This document shows, one piece after another, positions 1 to 9,670 of a stretch of DNA of 64,000 nt. Made by a program: the position numbers and the translations under genes. Each line of letters opens with the position of its first letter. The first letter of the stretch is position 1. This DNA is from Trichomonas vaginalis G3 (lineage: Eukaryota; Parabasalia; Trichomonadida; Trichomonadidae): NCBI RefSeq assembly GCF_026262505.1, contig NC_067207.1, positions 17,576,082 through 17,640,081 on the forward strand, written 5' to 3'. A model generated the notes under the pieces. The model was not told the origin of the DNA. It was given only the letters and a program-made list of their open reading frames with translations, and did not search any database.

Positions 1-29
1 CACTAAAAAAAATGATGATGAATTTTTAA

Positions 30-807
30 GGGTGCCGGAAAGTGAGGTGACGCGATTTCGAGTATTGCTCATAACTTCATTTGTAGTAAATATATTAATG
101 ATATTGAAACATATATTAGTAGTGTATATACTAAGGTTTTTATTTCTATGATATTGAGGTCTTGGCTACTTCCAGTATGAAGAAAACTGTTTCGCAATTT
201 TCGAACTTGCGGACCTATCTAGTCCCTGGTTATTCCATGGCAAGGGCTGATACTACAGAAATGAAATCTAGGTACAAGATACTAAATATTTTATAGAAAA
301 CATTTGGCACTTGTTAAAAAGTGTCGAGATGCAATTAGTGGGTAACTTCAAAACTAAGACAGATTTCACTACCATCTCATTGGATTCTGCAAATTACCAT
401 TAGGGAACAAAACCAATGGTAGTGGTTTCCAGTCGAAATGGTCTCATTCAAAGTTTAATTAGATTTGTATCTAGTCTTCCAATATTGTGTTTAAGCCAGT
501 GAGATACATTAAACACAAAATTTCAATAGTTATACCAAAAGTTTTACAGAACAAAGTTTATTTTCAATTCTCATATGTTGAGATAAATGCACTTTTTCCC
601 TTCCAGATTTTAAAAATTTTGTATGATTTTTGTATGTTTTCGAAAACCTTATAATCATCAACATCGTTTTCACTTAGTTTGAATATGATACTATGATATA
701 TCATCACTTAAGGTTTATACTCATATAAACAAAACAAAATAAAAACGATTTTATGGGTTTGAAAAGTGTTGTTTTTATAATAGCTTTCACTTCACTTTCC
801 GACACCC
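30..807. mobile_element. TTAA-flanked non-autonomous DNA transposon (MITE-like, 778 bp)
   Basis: Terminal inverted repeats of 21 bp lie at 30-50 (begins GGGTGCCGGAAAGTG) and 787-807 (ends TTTCCGACACCC), with 2 mismatches. The tetranucleotide TTAA sits directly outside both ends (26-29 and 808-811), as expected of a target-site duplication. No ORF of note lies inside, so the copy is non-autonomous. TTAA duplications are typical of piggyBac and Kolobok superfamilies; which one applies here is not decided by the sequence. The right end lies only 16 bp past the stop codon of the convergent aminopeptidase gene, so the element probably supplies part of that transcript's 3' end context. Confidence 0.75.
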
Positions 808-827
808 TTAAAGAAAGATAAAAAAAA

Positions 828-2306
828 TTATTTTTTATTTTTTGTTGATTTTTTTGGTTTGTTGTTTTGTCTTTTTTCAAGTGCTTCAACAATTTCAGCA
901 GGAACATCATTAGGATCTACTTCTCCTTCTATTCCTTGTAATATTAAGTCGTAATTTTCGTAAATTTCTTTAATAACCAAGTATTGGTCGAAAATATCAC
1001 TCTGAGCCACAGTTTCTCTGTACGAGTGCATTCCAAATGTTGCATTTCCGATATCTATTGTTGCAAGTCCGTTTAACATTTCAACTTTTGGTCCAATTGT
1101 TCCTCCAGTGCTTCTTGCATTGATTCTGGCTATTTTGTTTACCTTTGCACCTGAGAGGACTCCTGCCTGTCGAATTGCGAGTTCCCCGCGAAGATTAAAT
1201 CCGGTTGAATTCGCATTTGACCCTTTGAGGATAACTCCGTGCCCCATAGTTGGCGGATGGTTAATTTCAAACAGTTTCATATAGTTTGGATGCCTTCCGT
1301 GAGCTGCATCAGCAGATATAAAAATACTATTGCGTTTTAAGGTGTCAAACAGTTCTTCCTTGGTTGGAATGCGATGGTTATCATTATCTGATAACGGTTG
1401 TTGCGTTTCTGAACCGTCATTTTGTGGAATTAAAGAAAGAAATGGAGGAGCTTTGAAAACTAAGAATCTGAGCGTTCTTTCCAGCATATCTGATAACGCT
1501 CCATTGAGTGTATGACTTCCATTCTCTTCATTATCAAAAATTGCGCAAATATTTAAAGTATTTTGGGGTTGTACTGAGAGAAATGACGTAAAACAGCAAA
1601 ATGAGGATAGGAGATTATCCAGTCTTGCAGATGTAACGAGATCGTGAACTATTTTTGCTTTGTTTTTATCAATAAGATATAAATCAACAGAATCAATTGA
1701 ATTTGGTGGTATATCGGCAAGTTTTTCAAGGTATGTACGTACAGGAGTATTTCCTCCAGAACTAACAATAATTTTCATGTTTTCATCGCGATTAAAATTT
1801 GGAGTAAGAGCATATGATTGATTTAATGTAACTTCTGGGAAAGGAATGAATCCAATTGGCTTTACTGAATTTACAAATTTGCATTTAAGCTCTCCTTGAT
1901 CAATATAGTAAACATTTCCTTTGAGTATCAAATCTCGGCCGAACATTGTATGTGCAAGGCCACCGGTATAATTTGCAAGGTTTAGAAATTGGTATAATGT
2001 TGTATTTGAGTCGAAATTTGTTTTTAATTTAATGCAAGGACTATCTGAGTGAGCAGCTGCGATCACTGCCGATTTATAATCGCCAATGTTATAGGCAATT
2101 AACGTTTTATTAGATCTGATGATGTATCCTTTTAATGGCGCAACGTCTGGTAATTTTGATTCTGAAATTTTTGTAAAACCTCTAGAAGACAGCACTTTGT
2201 CAGCCCAATTTGTAAATGAAATTGGATCTGTGCAAATATCCATAAAAGTGCAAAAATCTTCCGCTATTTTAAGTCTATTTTGGTAATCTTGAAAAATTTC
2301 ATTCAT
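828..2306 (-). CDS. Aspartyl aminopeptidase, peptidase family M18
   Basis: Metalloexopeptidase that removes N-terminal Asp/Glu residues from peptides, normally a cytosolic multimer acting late in protein breakdown. The 492-residue protein is of family length. The dinuclear zinc-site motifs are all visible: HSDSP with His86, RLDN with Asp230, DNEEN with Glu260/Glu261, the SADAAHGRHPNY block with Asp333, and GMHSYRE with His427 near the C-terminus. The G-rich STGGTIGP stretch near 400 is also a family signature. The tail (about 475-492) is lysine/asparagine-rich and probably disordered. The ATG at 2306 starts the homologous region directly, so the start is well supported. The gene stands alone, and its 3' end abuts a TTAA transposon relic. 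No breaks are seen. Confidence 0.95.
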   Translation of the reverse strand: MNEIFQDYQNRLKIAEDFCTFMDICTDPISFTNWADKVLSSRGFTKISESKLPDVAPLKGYIIRSNKTLIAYNIGDYKSAVIAAAHSDSPCIKLKTNFDSNTTLYQFLNLANYTGGLAHTMFGRDLILKGNVYYIDQGELKCKFVNSVKPIGFIPFPEVTLNQSYALTPNFNRDENMKIIVSSGGNTPVRTYLEKLADIPPNSIDSVDLYLIDKNKAKIVHDLVTSARLDNLLSSFCCFTSFLSVQPQNTLNICAIFDNEENGSHTLNGALSDMLERTLRFLVFKAPPFLSLIPQNDGSETQQPLSDNDNHRIPTKEELFDTLKRNSIFISADAAHGRHPNYMKLFEINHPPTMGHGVILKGSNANSTGFNLRGELAIRQAGVLSGAKVNKIARINARSTGGTIGPKVEMLNGLATIDIGNATFGMHSYRETVAQSDIFDQYLVIKEIYENYDLILQGIEGEVDPNDVPAEIVEALEKRQNNKPKKSTKNKK

Positions 2307-2324
2307 TTTTTTATATAAAAAAGT

Positions 2325-2349
2325 GTCAGAAAATTAATACTTTTCTGAC
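2325..2349. promoter_or_regulatory. Palindrome just upstream of the aminopeptidase start
   Basis: A perfect 9-bp inverted repeat, GTCAGAAAA (2325-2333) and TTTTCTGAC (2341-2349), with a 7-base spacer. It lies about 20-43 bases upstream of the aminopeptidase ATG, where trichomonad core promoters sit. It could be a protein-binding site. It does not match the TCAYW initiator, so the role is inference only. Confidence 0.35.
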
Positions 2350-3287
2350 GTTTTGTCAAGGGCGCCAAGTGACCCAAAACAATGTTGTGAAATTCTCTAG
2401 TAAATGATTATTTTTGTTTTTAATGCCGAACAGCATTTAGATCAAAAATAATCGTATGTTAGAGAATCATAGAAGAAGCTCAGGCGTGTGAAATTGCTCC
2501 CATTGATATTCCTAATGGATTTTATTTTGTTCAATGATTAAGTCTAGACCGGAGTGCACACCCTTTTATTTGTTGTTCATATTTATAGATTTTAAGATTG
2601 AGTTTACACCCATTTGACACATTCTCGATTTTTTTGACATTAGAGATTGAAATTTGAGATTTTTGCAGTTCTTATTTTATATTAGGATTTAGTTTAGCAC
2701 GTTCATATAAAATCTTTATTTAGAAAAGATGTTTTTGATTAATTATATGATGAAATAAGTCATCACATGTTAGTATGTGTCGAAATCTTCAGGATTGATT
2801 TCCGAAAGTTATTTTCAAATTGTGAAGAGAGTATAAGAGTATTTAAACCTTAACTTTTGTTGATAAATGCTCTTGATAAATCATAGAGAGTTTAATTACT
2901 CCATCGTACAATAATTCCATTTTCTGATATCTGGTCGGCATGATTTTTGAAGACTGTAGTTTCTAATATCGTTAGGTATAGTTTGCCTTGTAATATGTGT
3001 AAACTCAGTCAATAAAATATTGAATTTCTTGTGATGCATTCCAACTAGTAAAGTTAACAAGATATTAATATACTATATGAGTTATATAATTATAGTTTTT
3101 AAAGTAATTGAATTCATGATATTTTCAATCGACTGCCTCAAAAATTGAATCACATTCGATTTAAAAGTGGCTAAAAATTGAAAATTCATCAAGTATTTCG
3201 TGATTTGTCGGAAATTGAATTTATGGGAAAATTGAAGAGAAACTTATTTAATTTTTTCAATTGAGTGTCAAAAAAATTTTAAATCTT
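2350..3287. other. Intergenic, no gene seen
   Basis: AT-rich spacer between two divergently transcribed genes. No ORF, RNA gene or clear repeat was recognised. It must hold both promoters, but only the palindrome near the aminopeptidase start stands out. Confidence 0.6.
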
Positions 3288-4247
3288 ATGTTCTGCTCTC
3301 TTTTGGAAACCATGTTAACAAGAAAAGACTGGAGCGATTACTACAGTGGAGTGCCAGTAATCTATAATAGCTCAGTGTCAAACTGGGCAGGAAATTACTA
3401 TATTTTTAGTTTGGCCTTCAAAAACTTATCTTCTAAAGCTCTTCGAATCACTGCTTCGAGTTCAACAAAAGTACTTGTTGAACACTGTAACTTTGATAGC
3501 ATCTCATCAACTGAATATGGAGGTGCTATTTATTTGGATTCATCAGGAGAATATGTAGGAGCATATATTTGTGCATCCGAATGTAAATGTAATTCCTATG
3601 GACACTTTGTTGTTGCATGGACGAGTGATTCAAAAAATGCAAAAAACTGGCACATTCAAAATTCATGTTCGAATTGTGGAACGTATGGAGTTGGATATGG
3701 AACACAATGTATCTTTTTTGGAGATGGAAAACTCTCAAATTCCAATATATCTAGTTGTCAGGCTTCAGACAGATGTGCGTATATTAATGAACAAGCTTCA
3801 AATATTACTGATGATAACTTTTGTCAATTAGCAAATAATACCGCTTCTTCTTCATATGTTGTAAAACACTATACTGGAAGCCAAAGAAATATGCGATATA
3901 TGAATATTATAAATAACCATATTACAGATTATATTATTTACAGCGAAAGTGCAACTGTAATAATTACGAATTGTTCACTAATTGATAACTCTGCAGCACA
4001 TGTATTTTATAATGATGGGGGTTCTTTTACAGTAATAACTTCGTATTTTGAAAATTCTGGGACAATTGCAAATGATATAAGTACAATTTCAATATCCACA
4101 GCTTATTTTCAAGTAAAATTGAGTTTTGATACAAAAAATAAGTGTATTACAAATGGAAAGAAAAATACCAGTTTGGAAACTGATGAATTAAGACCTGAAT
4201 CAAATGTAGGAGTAATATTAGGTGTGTTTTTAGCTAGTTTAGCATAA
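3288..4247 (+). CDS. Pmp-like parallel beta-helix surface protein, probably truncated
   Basis: The ORF is open from a TTG at 3261, but the first ATG is at 3288, giving about 319 residues. Short, polar, Asn/Ser-rich strands recur with motifs such as YGGAIYLDSSG, NCSLIDNS and ITSYFENSG. This is the pattern of right-handed parallel beta-helices seen in the polymorphic-membrane-protein-like surface family of Trichomonas. Several cysteines (CKCNS, SCSNCG, SCQAS) suggest an extracellular fold. Family members usually have an N-terminal signal peptide and a C-terminal membrane segment with a short cytoplasmic tail. Here no convincing signal peptide is present, and the ORF stops within a hydrophobic run (VGVILGVFLASLA). 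The copy may therefore be shortened at both ends. The function (adhesion or surface coat) is known only by family analogy. Confidence 0.6.
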   Translation: MFCSLLETMLTRKDWSDYYSGVPVIYNSSVSNWAGNYYIFSLAFKNLSSKALRITASSSTKVLVEHCNFDSISSTEYGGAIYLDSSGEYVGAYICASECKCNSYGHFVVAWTSDSKNAKNWHIQNSCSNCGTYGVGYGTQCIFFGDGKLSNSNISSCQASDRCAYINEQASNITDDNFCQLANNTASSSYVVKHYTGSQRNMRYMNIINNHITDYIIYSESATVIITNCSLIDNSAAHVFYNDGGSFTVITSYFENSGTIANDISTISISTAYFQVKLSFDTKNKCITNGKKNTSLETDELRPESNVGVILGVFLASLA

Positions 4248-4767
4248 GAAAAGTATATATAGAGAATAAAATTTGAAAATTTCAATTATTTTTTTTTCTT
4301 TTTACAAAAATGTGCTTGCTCGAAGGATCTATTCGATATATTTCTAAATAAATTGCATGTGTGTTATCGGTGTAGGAATTGTATATCATCCTTTTTGGAG
4401 TCGAACATTTCGACATCACCAAACTAAATCTTGATAGCATGAATATATGGCTTATATTCTCATAGGAAGCTATGCTATTTTAAACTGAAATTCATGACAT
4501 CGAGTTAATTTCGAATGATTTCGGGAGTTAACTTTAATTTTGTTCAAAATTAGAGAATGGAAATTCTAGAGTCTTGAGAGTAGAAACAAGCAACATCAAT
4601 TTCATAGCCGATAATTTATTTCTAAGACCGCGACAAAGTGATAAAGAGGCAAACGTAAAAATAAATTTTCGCACAAGTGCCCTCTTTCAAAATTTGTTTC
4701 GGAAAAAAATAAATGATATAATCAATATCCTCTTTCATAGCAATAAAAAATATAAAAAACTTTTGAA
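4248..4767. other. Intergenic, no gene seen
   Basis: AT-rich spacer following the surface-protein gene. A short open frame at 4574-4771 has no recognisable features and is probably chance. Confidence 0.6.
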
Positions 4768-7089
4768 ATGAGATGTCAAAAAAATTTGTCAATGGATTTT
4801 GGAGAAGCTTTTGATATATTTATTGGCATTCGAAATGGTGATATTGAAGCTGCCAATGCACAGTTCATGAGCCTAAAAGATAATGACCCAAATCAATTCA
4901 TTCGGTCTTTAGTTCAAATAATTTGCGATTCTACTTCATCTGATAAGCGCAAAATAAATGCAATCAAATTCCTTTCTGTCCCTTTGCAGAGGAGTGCTAA
5001 TAATACTTCAGAATATCGTCTTGCAGTGTTTGATTTGGACTTAATCAAAGATATTTTAGCACTATTATTTAGTTTTTTCGAGTATGCCGATGAAATTAGC
5101 GTTCCATCTATTGAATGCTTTATTATTTATGCATCATCTTTCAAGACAGGCTTTTTATTAACTCAAATCAAATATCTTTTTCAGTCAATTAACAATGAAA
5201 TTGCCGTAACCTTCTTCGAAAAGCTTCTTTATACTATATATAAGTGTTTAAAGTGGATTTGCTTAGGACAGGATGTAAATATTCCACAATATTTCCAAAT
5301 AATGAATGAATATCTCGAAAATCACGAAGTTACTCCGAAATCAAGAAAATACTACGTGAAAATCGTCAAAACTTTACTTTTGCTTTGGCCTCCATCAGAT
5401 TCTCAAAATCAAATTTTATCAGACACTTTTTCAATCTGTTGGAACTATACATTACAATTTCCGCAAGATGGCGATAAACTCTGGAAAATGATACTTCCTT
5501 TTAACTACTTTTTAGATGCAATTCCAAATCTTCCTGATTTAGTTTACCAATCTATCATGAATTCGTTTGATATGTGGTCTCTTTTATCTGTAGGTACATC
5601 TAAGATATGCTACCATAATCATTGGGATTATATTTTATCAGAACACGAAATTGACGTTATTAATTTTGTTGTAAATCTTTTAACACAAGAAGTTGAAGAA
5701 TTTGATCCAAAATTAATACAAACATCTGTTGATGCCATTGTTTTTGCTGTAAGAGATAATGGGCCGCCAAGAGAAATAATTATTCAGTATATTAGTTCTC
5801 ATATTGAAGAAGTAGAGACAAAAGAAAAGTTTGCATCAATTATTTTGTTGTATTCTATTGTTTCTTGTTCAAATGCAGAAGAATTCGGAGATAATTTTTC
5901 AGAAATTATAAAATCAGTGCTACAAGAGAGCTCTGAACTATCTATTTTTTATTCTATTGAAATGATTGGCTTTGCAATTAACAAAAACTTATTTGTTGTT
6001 GATGAAGAAATGATTCAAATCATTGGACAGTTTTTGAATTCAGAATCCACAAAAATTGTTGATGCTGTGTTACATACACTTAGTTATCTTGGCGGAAACC
6101 AGGATTCTGATATTAGACAAGCTGTTTTATCGTTATTAATGGGAATTGTAACTAATTACGAAAATGTTGAAACTGTTTCTTCTTGTTTGCGAAGTTTAGA
6201 AAATTATGCAATGAATATTCCTGAAGGAACAGCTCTACAAATCATTCCTTCAGCTATGGAAATTATTCAAACGTTAATTAATGAACATATTGAAGATATA
6301 ACAGTATCTCCTAGTATTGGATTTGTTTGTCAATTGTTTGTTACTGCAGGACCTTCTTCTGAATGTTATGGATCAGATTTAGTAAATTTAGCATCGAATT
6401 TGTTGGATAAAGAGATAACTGAAAATGATGGACTCCATATTCTACAAACTGTTGTTAAAATATTCGGTAGCGCTTCTACAGAAATAATTCAGTTTACTTC
6501 TAACATTGTTTTTGAGAATATCAGAGATTCTGATAATACTGAACATTTGCAGATCCTTCTACAAATTGCAAATTCTATAATTCCTTATTTAGAAGATGAA
6601 AATGCTTTGAATTTTGTTTTGGAAACTACTTTGGAGTATTTGGCATCGAATTCTATAACAAAGATTGAACATTTTTACTATTATAATATACTTGCAGCTA
6701 TAAATAATAAGATTCCTGACTTAATTAAACAAAATGCAACAGCAATAATAGAAAACAACATTTTTATAGAGTCAGGAAAGAAAACAAATGAATACTCTCA
6801 GGCAAGGTTGTGTTTGACATGCGCTGCTGCTTATGAAAATGAGGAAGAAAATCCTTTACTTTCTAGATGGTTGTGTTCGATTTTCCACCTCTTGGATAAT
6901 CATTTCGCAGTTCATCCTGAAGCAGGAACTCTCTGTTTATCTGCTATTGAACTTATTGCTGCAAAATGTCCTTCAAGAATGGAAACAATTTACAAATATC
7001 CTTTGAACTCCCCAAGATACAAAAAACTTGAGTCTCTTTTGAATAATGAGGAAAAACAAAAGTTACATGAAATGGTTCCCCCTCTATAA
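4768..7089 (+). CDS. HEAT/ARM-repeat protein, importin-beta-like
   Basis: A 773-residue all-helical, acidic protein. Residues about 25-75 (ANAQFMSLKDNDPNQFIR, then LVQIICD and KINAIKFL) resemble the importin-beta N-terminal domain, where Ran-binding karyopherins begin. The rest is a chain of helix pairs typical of HEAT repeats, for example around 425-445 (VDAVLHTLSYLGG) and 690-760. Importin-beta-like receptors carry cargo through nuclear pores. Assignment to a particular karyopherin (transportin-SR/exportin type or other) is not possible by eye. Two ATGs compete, at 4768 and 4792. The second gives MDFGEAFDIF, closer to the usual karyopherin start, and may be the real one. The reading frame is intact. 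Alternative: another HEAT scaffold such as a PP2A-like or vesicle-coat subunit. Confidence 0.7.
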   Translation: MRCQKNLSMDFGEAFDIFIGIRNGDIEAANAQFMSLKDNDPNQFIRSLVQIICDSTSSDKRKINAIKFLSVPLQRSANNTSEYRLAVFDLDLIKDILALLFSFFEYADEISVPSIECFIIYASSFKTGFLLTQIKYLFQSINNEIAVTFFEKLLYTIYKCLKWICLGQDVNIPQYFQIMNEYLENHEVTPKSRKYYVKIVKTLLLLWPPSDSQNQILSDTFSICWNYTLQFPQDGDKLWKMILPFNYFLDAIPNLPDLVYQSIMNSFDMWSLLSVGTSKICYHNHWDYILSEHEIDVINFVVNLLTQEVEEFDPKLIQTSVDAIVFAVRDNGPPREIIIQYISSHIEEVETKEKFASIILLYSIVSCSNAEEFGDNFSEIIKSVLQESSELSIFYSIEMIGFAINKNLFVVDEEMIQIIGQFLNSESTKIVDAVLHTLSYLGGNQDSDIRQAVLSLLMGIVTNYENVETVSSCLRSLENYAMNIPEGTALQIIPSAMEIIQTLINEHIEDITVSPSIGFVCQLFVTAGPSSECYGSDLVNLASNLLDKEITENDGLHILQTVVKIFGSASTEIIQFTSNIVFENIRDSDNTEHLQILLQIANSIIPYLEDENALNFVLETTLEYLASNSITKIEHFYYYNILAAINNKIPDLIKQNATAIIENNIFIESGKKTNEYSQARLCLTCAAAYENEEENPLLSRWLCSIFHLLDNHFAVHPEAGTLCLSAIELIAAKCPSRMETIYKYPLNSPRYKKLESLLNNEEKQKLHEMVPPL

Positions 7090-7143
7090 AATAAATGTTT
7101 GTAGTTTTTTAATCAAAATTTAGAATTTTTTATATGATTTTGG

Positions 7144-7384
7144 ATTATAGAAAACAGAATAGAGTTTCCATTATTTTCCAAGGTAATCTAACAGTAAAAG
7201 CATCCAAAGTATCAACTAACTAAAGTTATGCATCAACTCCAAAAGCGAGAAACTGATAAATTTATTTGAGTTTCTTTTTAATTTTCTCGATACTATCCAA
7301 AAACTTAAGAAGTCTTTTCTTGTCTCAAATTTTCATATTCATTTTTCAATTCGCTTCTCCTGTAATCAGTTGACTGAAATGATT
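7144..7384. repeat. Direct repeat, upstream copy flanking the ankyrin gene
   Basis: About 240 bp nearly identical to 9432-9670 (runs such as AGTATCAACTAACTAAAG are unchanged), in the same orientation. The two copies flank the ankyrin gene. A short extra match (TAATCCTTTCATTTGTTAC) continues at 7473 and 9684. In position the downstream copy is the ankyrin gene's 3' flank, so the upstream copy is probably the 3' flank of a lost tandem ankyrin gene. Confidence 0.85.
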
Positions 7385-7980
7385 CGAGTTCTTGCTGGTA
7401 GATCTCGTCTTTCCTCTTGTTATAATTTTGGATTATCCCTTATCAAATATTTGCTCATATTTGGTTATGAGTAATCCTTTCATTTGTTACATTCTAAGTA
7501 TTAATCAAATTAAAAATCGTGATACATTTATATCTTTATATCATAGATCATAAAACTTTATTTAACTCTTTCGGGCAAAAATAAGCATGATAGCATTTCA
7601 TAATTTTTGGGTCCTGGCTAAAATTTTAAAACTGTTTTCCATAGGAACACTTATATTTGAAATATTACCTATTATGAATTTTTGGTGAATCTTGAATAGT
7701 CTACAATATTTACAAAAGGAGTTAATAACGTTCAATAAAACATAACATTCAAAAATTGAATCAAAAAAACACCACTACCCCACAAATTTCTGTGACAATG
7801 AAAACTCATAGATAAAACATGGACTGAGCGAATTATTATCAAATTTACAATTTAAAATTAAATAAAAATAGTTTTTGAAAAATTTTAGGATTCCTAAATT
7901 TTTTGAATTTTTTGAATTTTCTTTACATTGAAATTTTTTTCAGTTCATTTTTCATTATTTCAACTCAACTTAGCGAACTA
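7385..7980. other. Intergenic, carries initiator-like boxes before the ankyrin gene
   Basis: AT-rich, no gene. TCATTTT at 7945 and TCATTATT at 7952 match the trichomonad initiator (TCAYW). They lie about 28-36 bases before the ATG at 7981, which supports that ATG over the upstream TTG-opened frame that starts at 7903. Confidence 0.5.
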
Positions 7981-9348
7981 ATGGAAATAATTAAAGATTA
8001 TAATGATGCAATTACAGCAATATACAGATTGAAAACGTACAAAGAAGAAGAAATAGAGACGATTTACCAACTGATTAAAAGAAACTTGATCGAAACCAAA
8101 TTCTTTACGCCCTCTCAGATTATTCACATCATAGAATCTGTCTCTATTTATAACAATGAATACATGATGTCATACCTGATCCTCTTCAAAAGGATTTATG
8201 ATGAATATAATCCAATCAATTTACAAAATATCGGGAAAATTTTTGCCTACTTAATTTATAAAGAGTACGGAATCATAATTGGAAAATCATATGAATATGG
8301 AGAACTTGGATACATTGCTACCATTCATCCAGAAGGTACAATTTGGAAGGCAATAATGGACGACGATAAACAGTCATTTATCGTATTTACTCAGAACGAA
8401 GGATTCAATAAAGATAAAACACTAATATGTGAATTATATTCCCCTACAAAAGATGGATTATCTTATCTTGAACTATGTTGTTATCATGGATCAGTATCAA
8501 TTTTCAAATATTTGCGAGAAGAATTCAATTCAGAAATTACAGAAACATGCGTACAATTTGCATTTTTAAGTGGAAATCCAGATATCCTATCTGAATGTAT
8601 AAATCAAATATACACCCTCAATCGTTGTTACTGTATGAAATTTGCCATCATTTCTCATAACATCGATTTTGTTACTTATTTGATGAATGAGCATGCAATG
8701 AAAATATCGCCATATGAATGTTCCTGGTATTTGAACATTCTTGCATTCATTGTTTACATGGATTCCATAAAGGATTTCAACAAAGGTTTTGTTGAATCAC
8801 TTCGATTTAATCATCCAGCACTTTGTGAATATTTCCTTTCAAAAGGTGCAAAGATTGATAACAATTCAAGTCATGAAACAGTTCTTCATTATGCTGCCGA
8901 ATATTGCAATGGAAAAATAATCGACTTGCTTATTTCACATGGAGCAGATGTTTTGAGGAAGAATAAATACAAGCAGACAGCACTTCATCTTGCATTAGAA
9001 TATAACAATCAGGAAGCAGCGGAAGTACTTATTTCAAGAGGGGCAAATATCAAAGCAAAGGATAATTTGTCTAACCAAACAGCTCTTCACATCGCAGCAA
9101 AAAATAATTGTGTAAAAATTGTTGAACTTCTTATTTCACATGGAGCAAAAATTGACATTCCCAATAATGAAGGCGAAACTCCCCTTCATTATGCAGCATA
9201 TAATAATAGCAAAGAAGCATTGGAAATTCTAGTTTTGCATGGTGCAGATGTTAAAGCCAAAACAAAATATGGAAAAACTGCCCTCGATTATATGAGATCA
9301 AAATACAATAAAGAAATTGTGGATATTCTTGTTTCACATGGCGCTTAA
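7981..9348 (+). CDS. Ankyrin-repeat protein with DUF3447-type N-terminus
   Basis: 455 residues from the ATG at 7981. The N-terminal half (MEIIKDYNDAITAIY onward, then YLIYKEYGIII and LELCCYHGSVSIFKYL) is the DUF3447-like region found in the very large trichomonad ankyrin family. The C-terminal half, from about residue 290, carries five or six ankyrin repeats with the consensus TALHLA, LLISHGA and GETPLHYAA. They end in LVSHGA just before the stop. Ankyrin repeats mediate protein-protein binding; the partner is unknown, and no membrane segment or signal peptide is present. The flanking direct repeats suggest the gene belongs to a family that expands by tandem duplication. The frame is intact. 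A broken inverted copy of its 3' part occurs at 45019-45714. Confidence 0.9.
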   Translation: MEIIKDYNDAITAIYRLKTYKEEEIETIYQLIKRNLIETKFFTPSQIIHIIESVSIYNNEYMMSYLILFKRIYDEYNPINLQNIGKIFAYLIYKEYGIIIGKSYEYGELGYIATIHPEGTIWKAIMDDDKQSFIVFTQNEGFNKDKTLICELYSPTKDGLSYLELCCYHGSVSIFKYLREEFNSEITETCVQFAFLSGNPDILSECINQIYTLNRCYCMKFAIISHNIDFVTYLMNEHAMKISPYECSWYLNILAFIVYMDSIKDFNKGFVESLRFNHPALCEYFLSKGAKIDNNSSHETVLHYAAEYCNGKIIDLLISHGADVLRKNKYKQTALHLALEYNNQEAAEVLISRGANIKAKDNLSNQTALHIAAKNNCVKIVELLISHGAKIDIPNNEGETPLHYAAYNNSKEALEILVLHGADVKAKTKYGKTALDYMRSKYNKEIVDILVSHGA

Positions 9349-9431
9349 CATAAAAATAACATTATATTAATATATATATATATGATTGTATTTACTTCAT
9401 TTTGTCACTTTATCATTAAACTAAAATTTCT

Positions 9432-9670
9432 ATTATAGAAAACAGAATAGAGTTTCCATTATTTTTCAGGTGGTCTAACAGCAAAAGCATCCAAAGTATC
9501 AACTAACTAAAGTTATGCATCAACTCCAAAAGTGAGAAACTGATAAATTTATTTGAGTTTCTTTTTAATTTTCTCGATACTATCCAAAAACTTAAGAAGT
9601 CTTTCCTTTCTCAAATTTTCATATTCATTTTTCAATTCGCTTCTCCAGTTATCAGTTGACTGGAATGATT
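9432..9670. repeat. Direct repeat, downstream copy flanking the ankyrin gene
   Basis: Second copy of the repeat at 7144-7384, beginning 84 bp after the ankyrin stop codon. It differs by a few substitutions and small indels. A further shortened echo (TTGGTTAAAAGTAATACTTTC) is at about 9774-9794. Confidence 0.85.
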
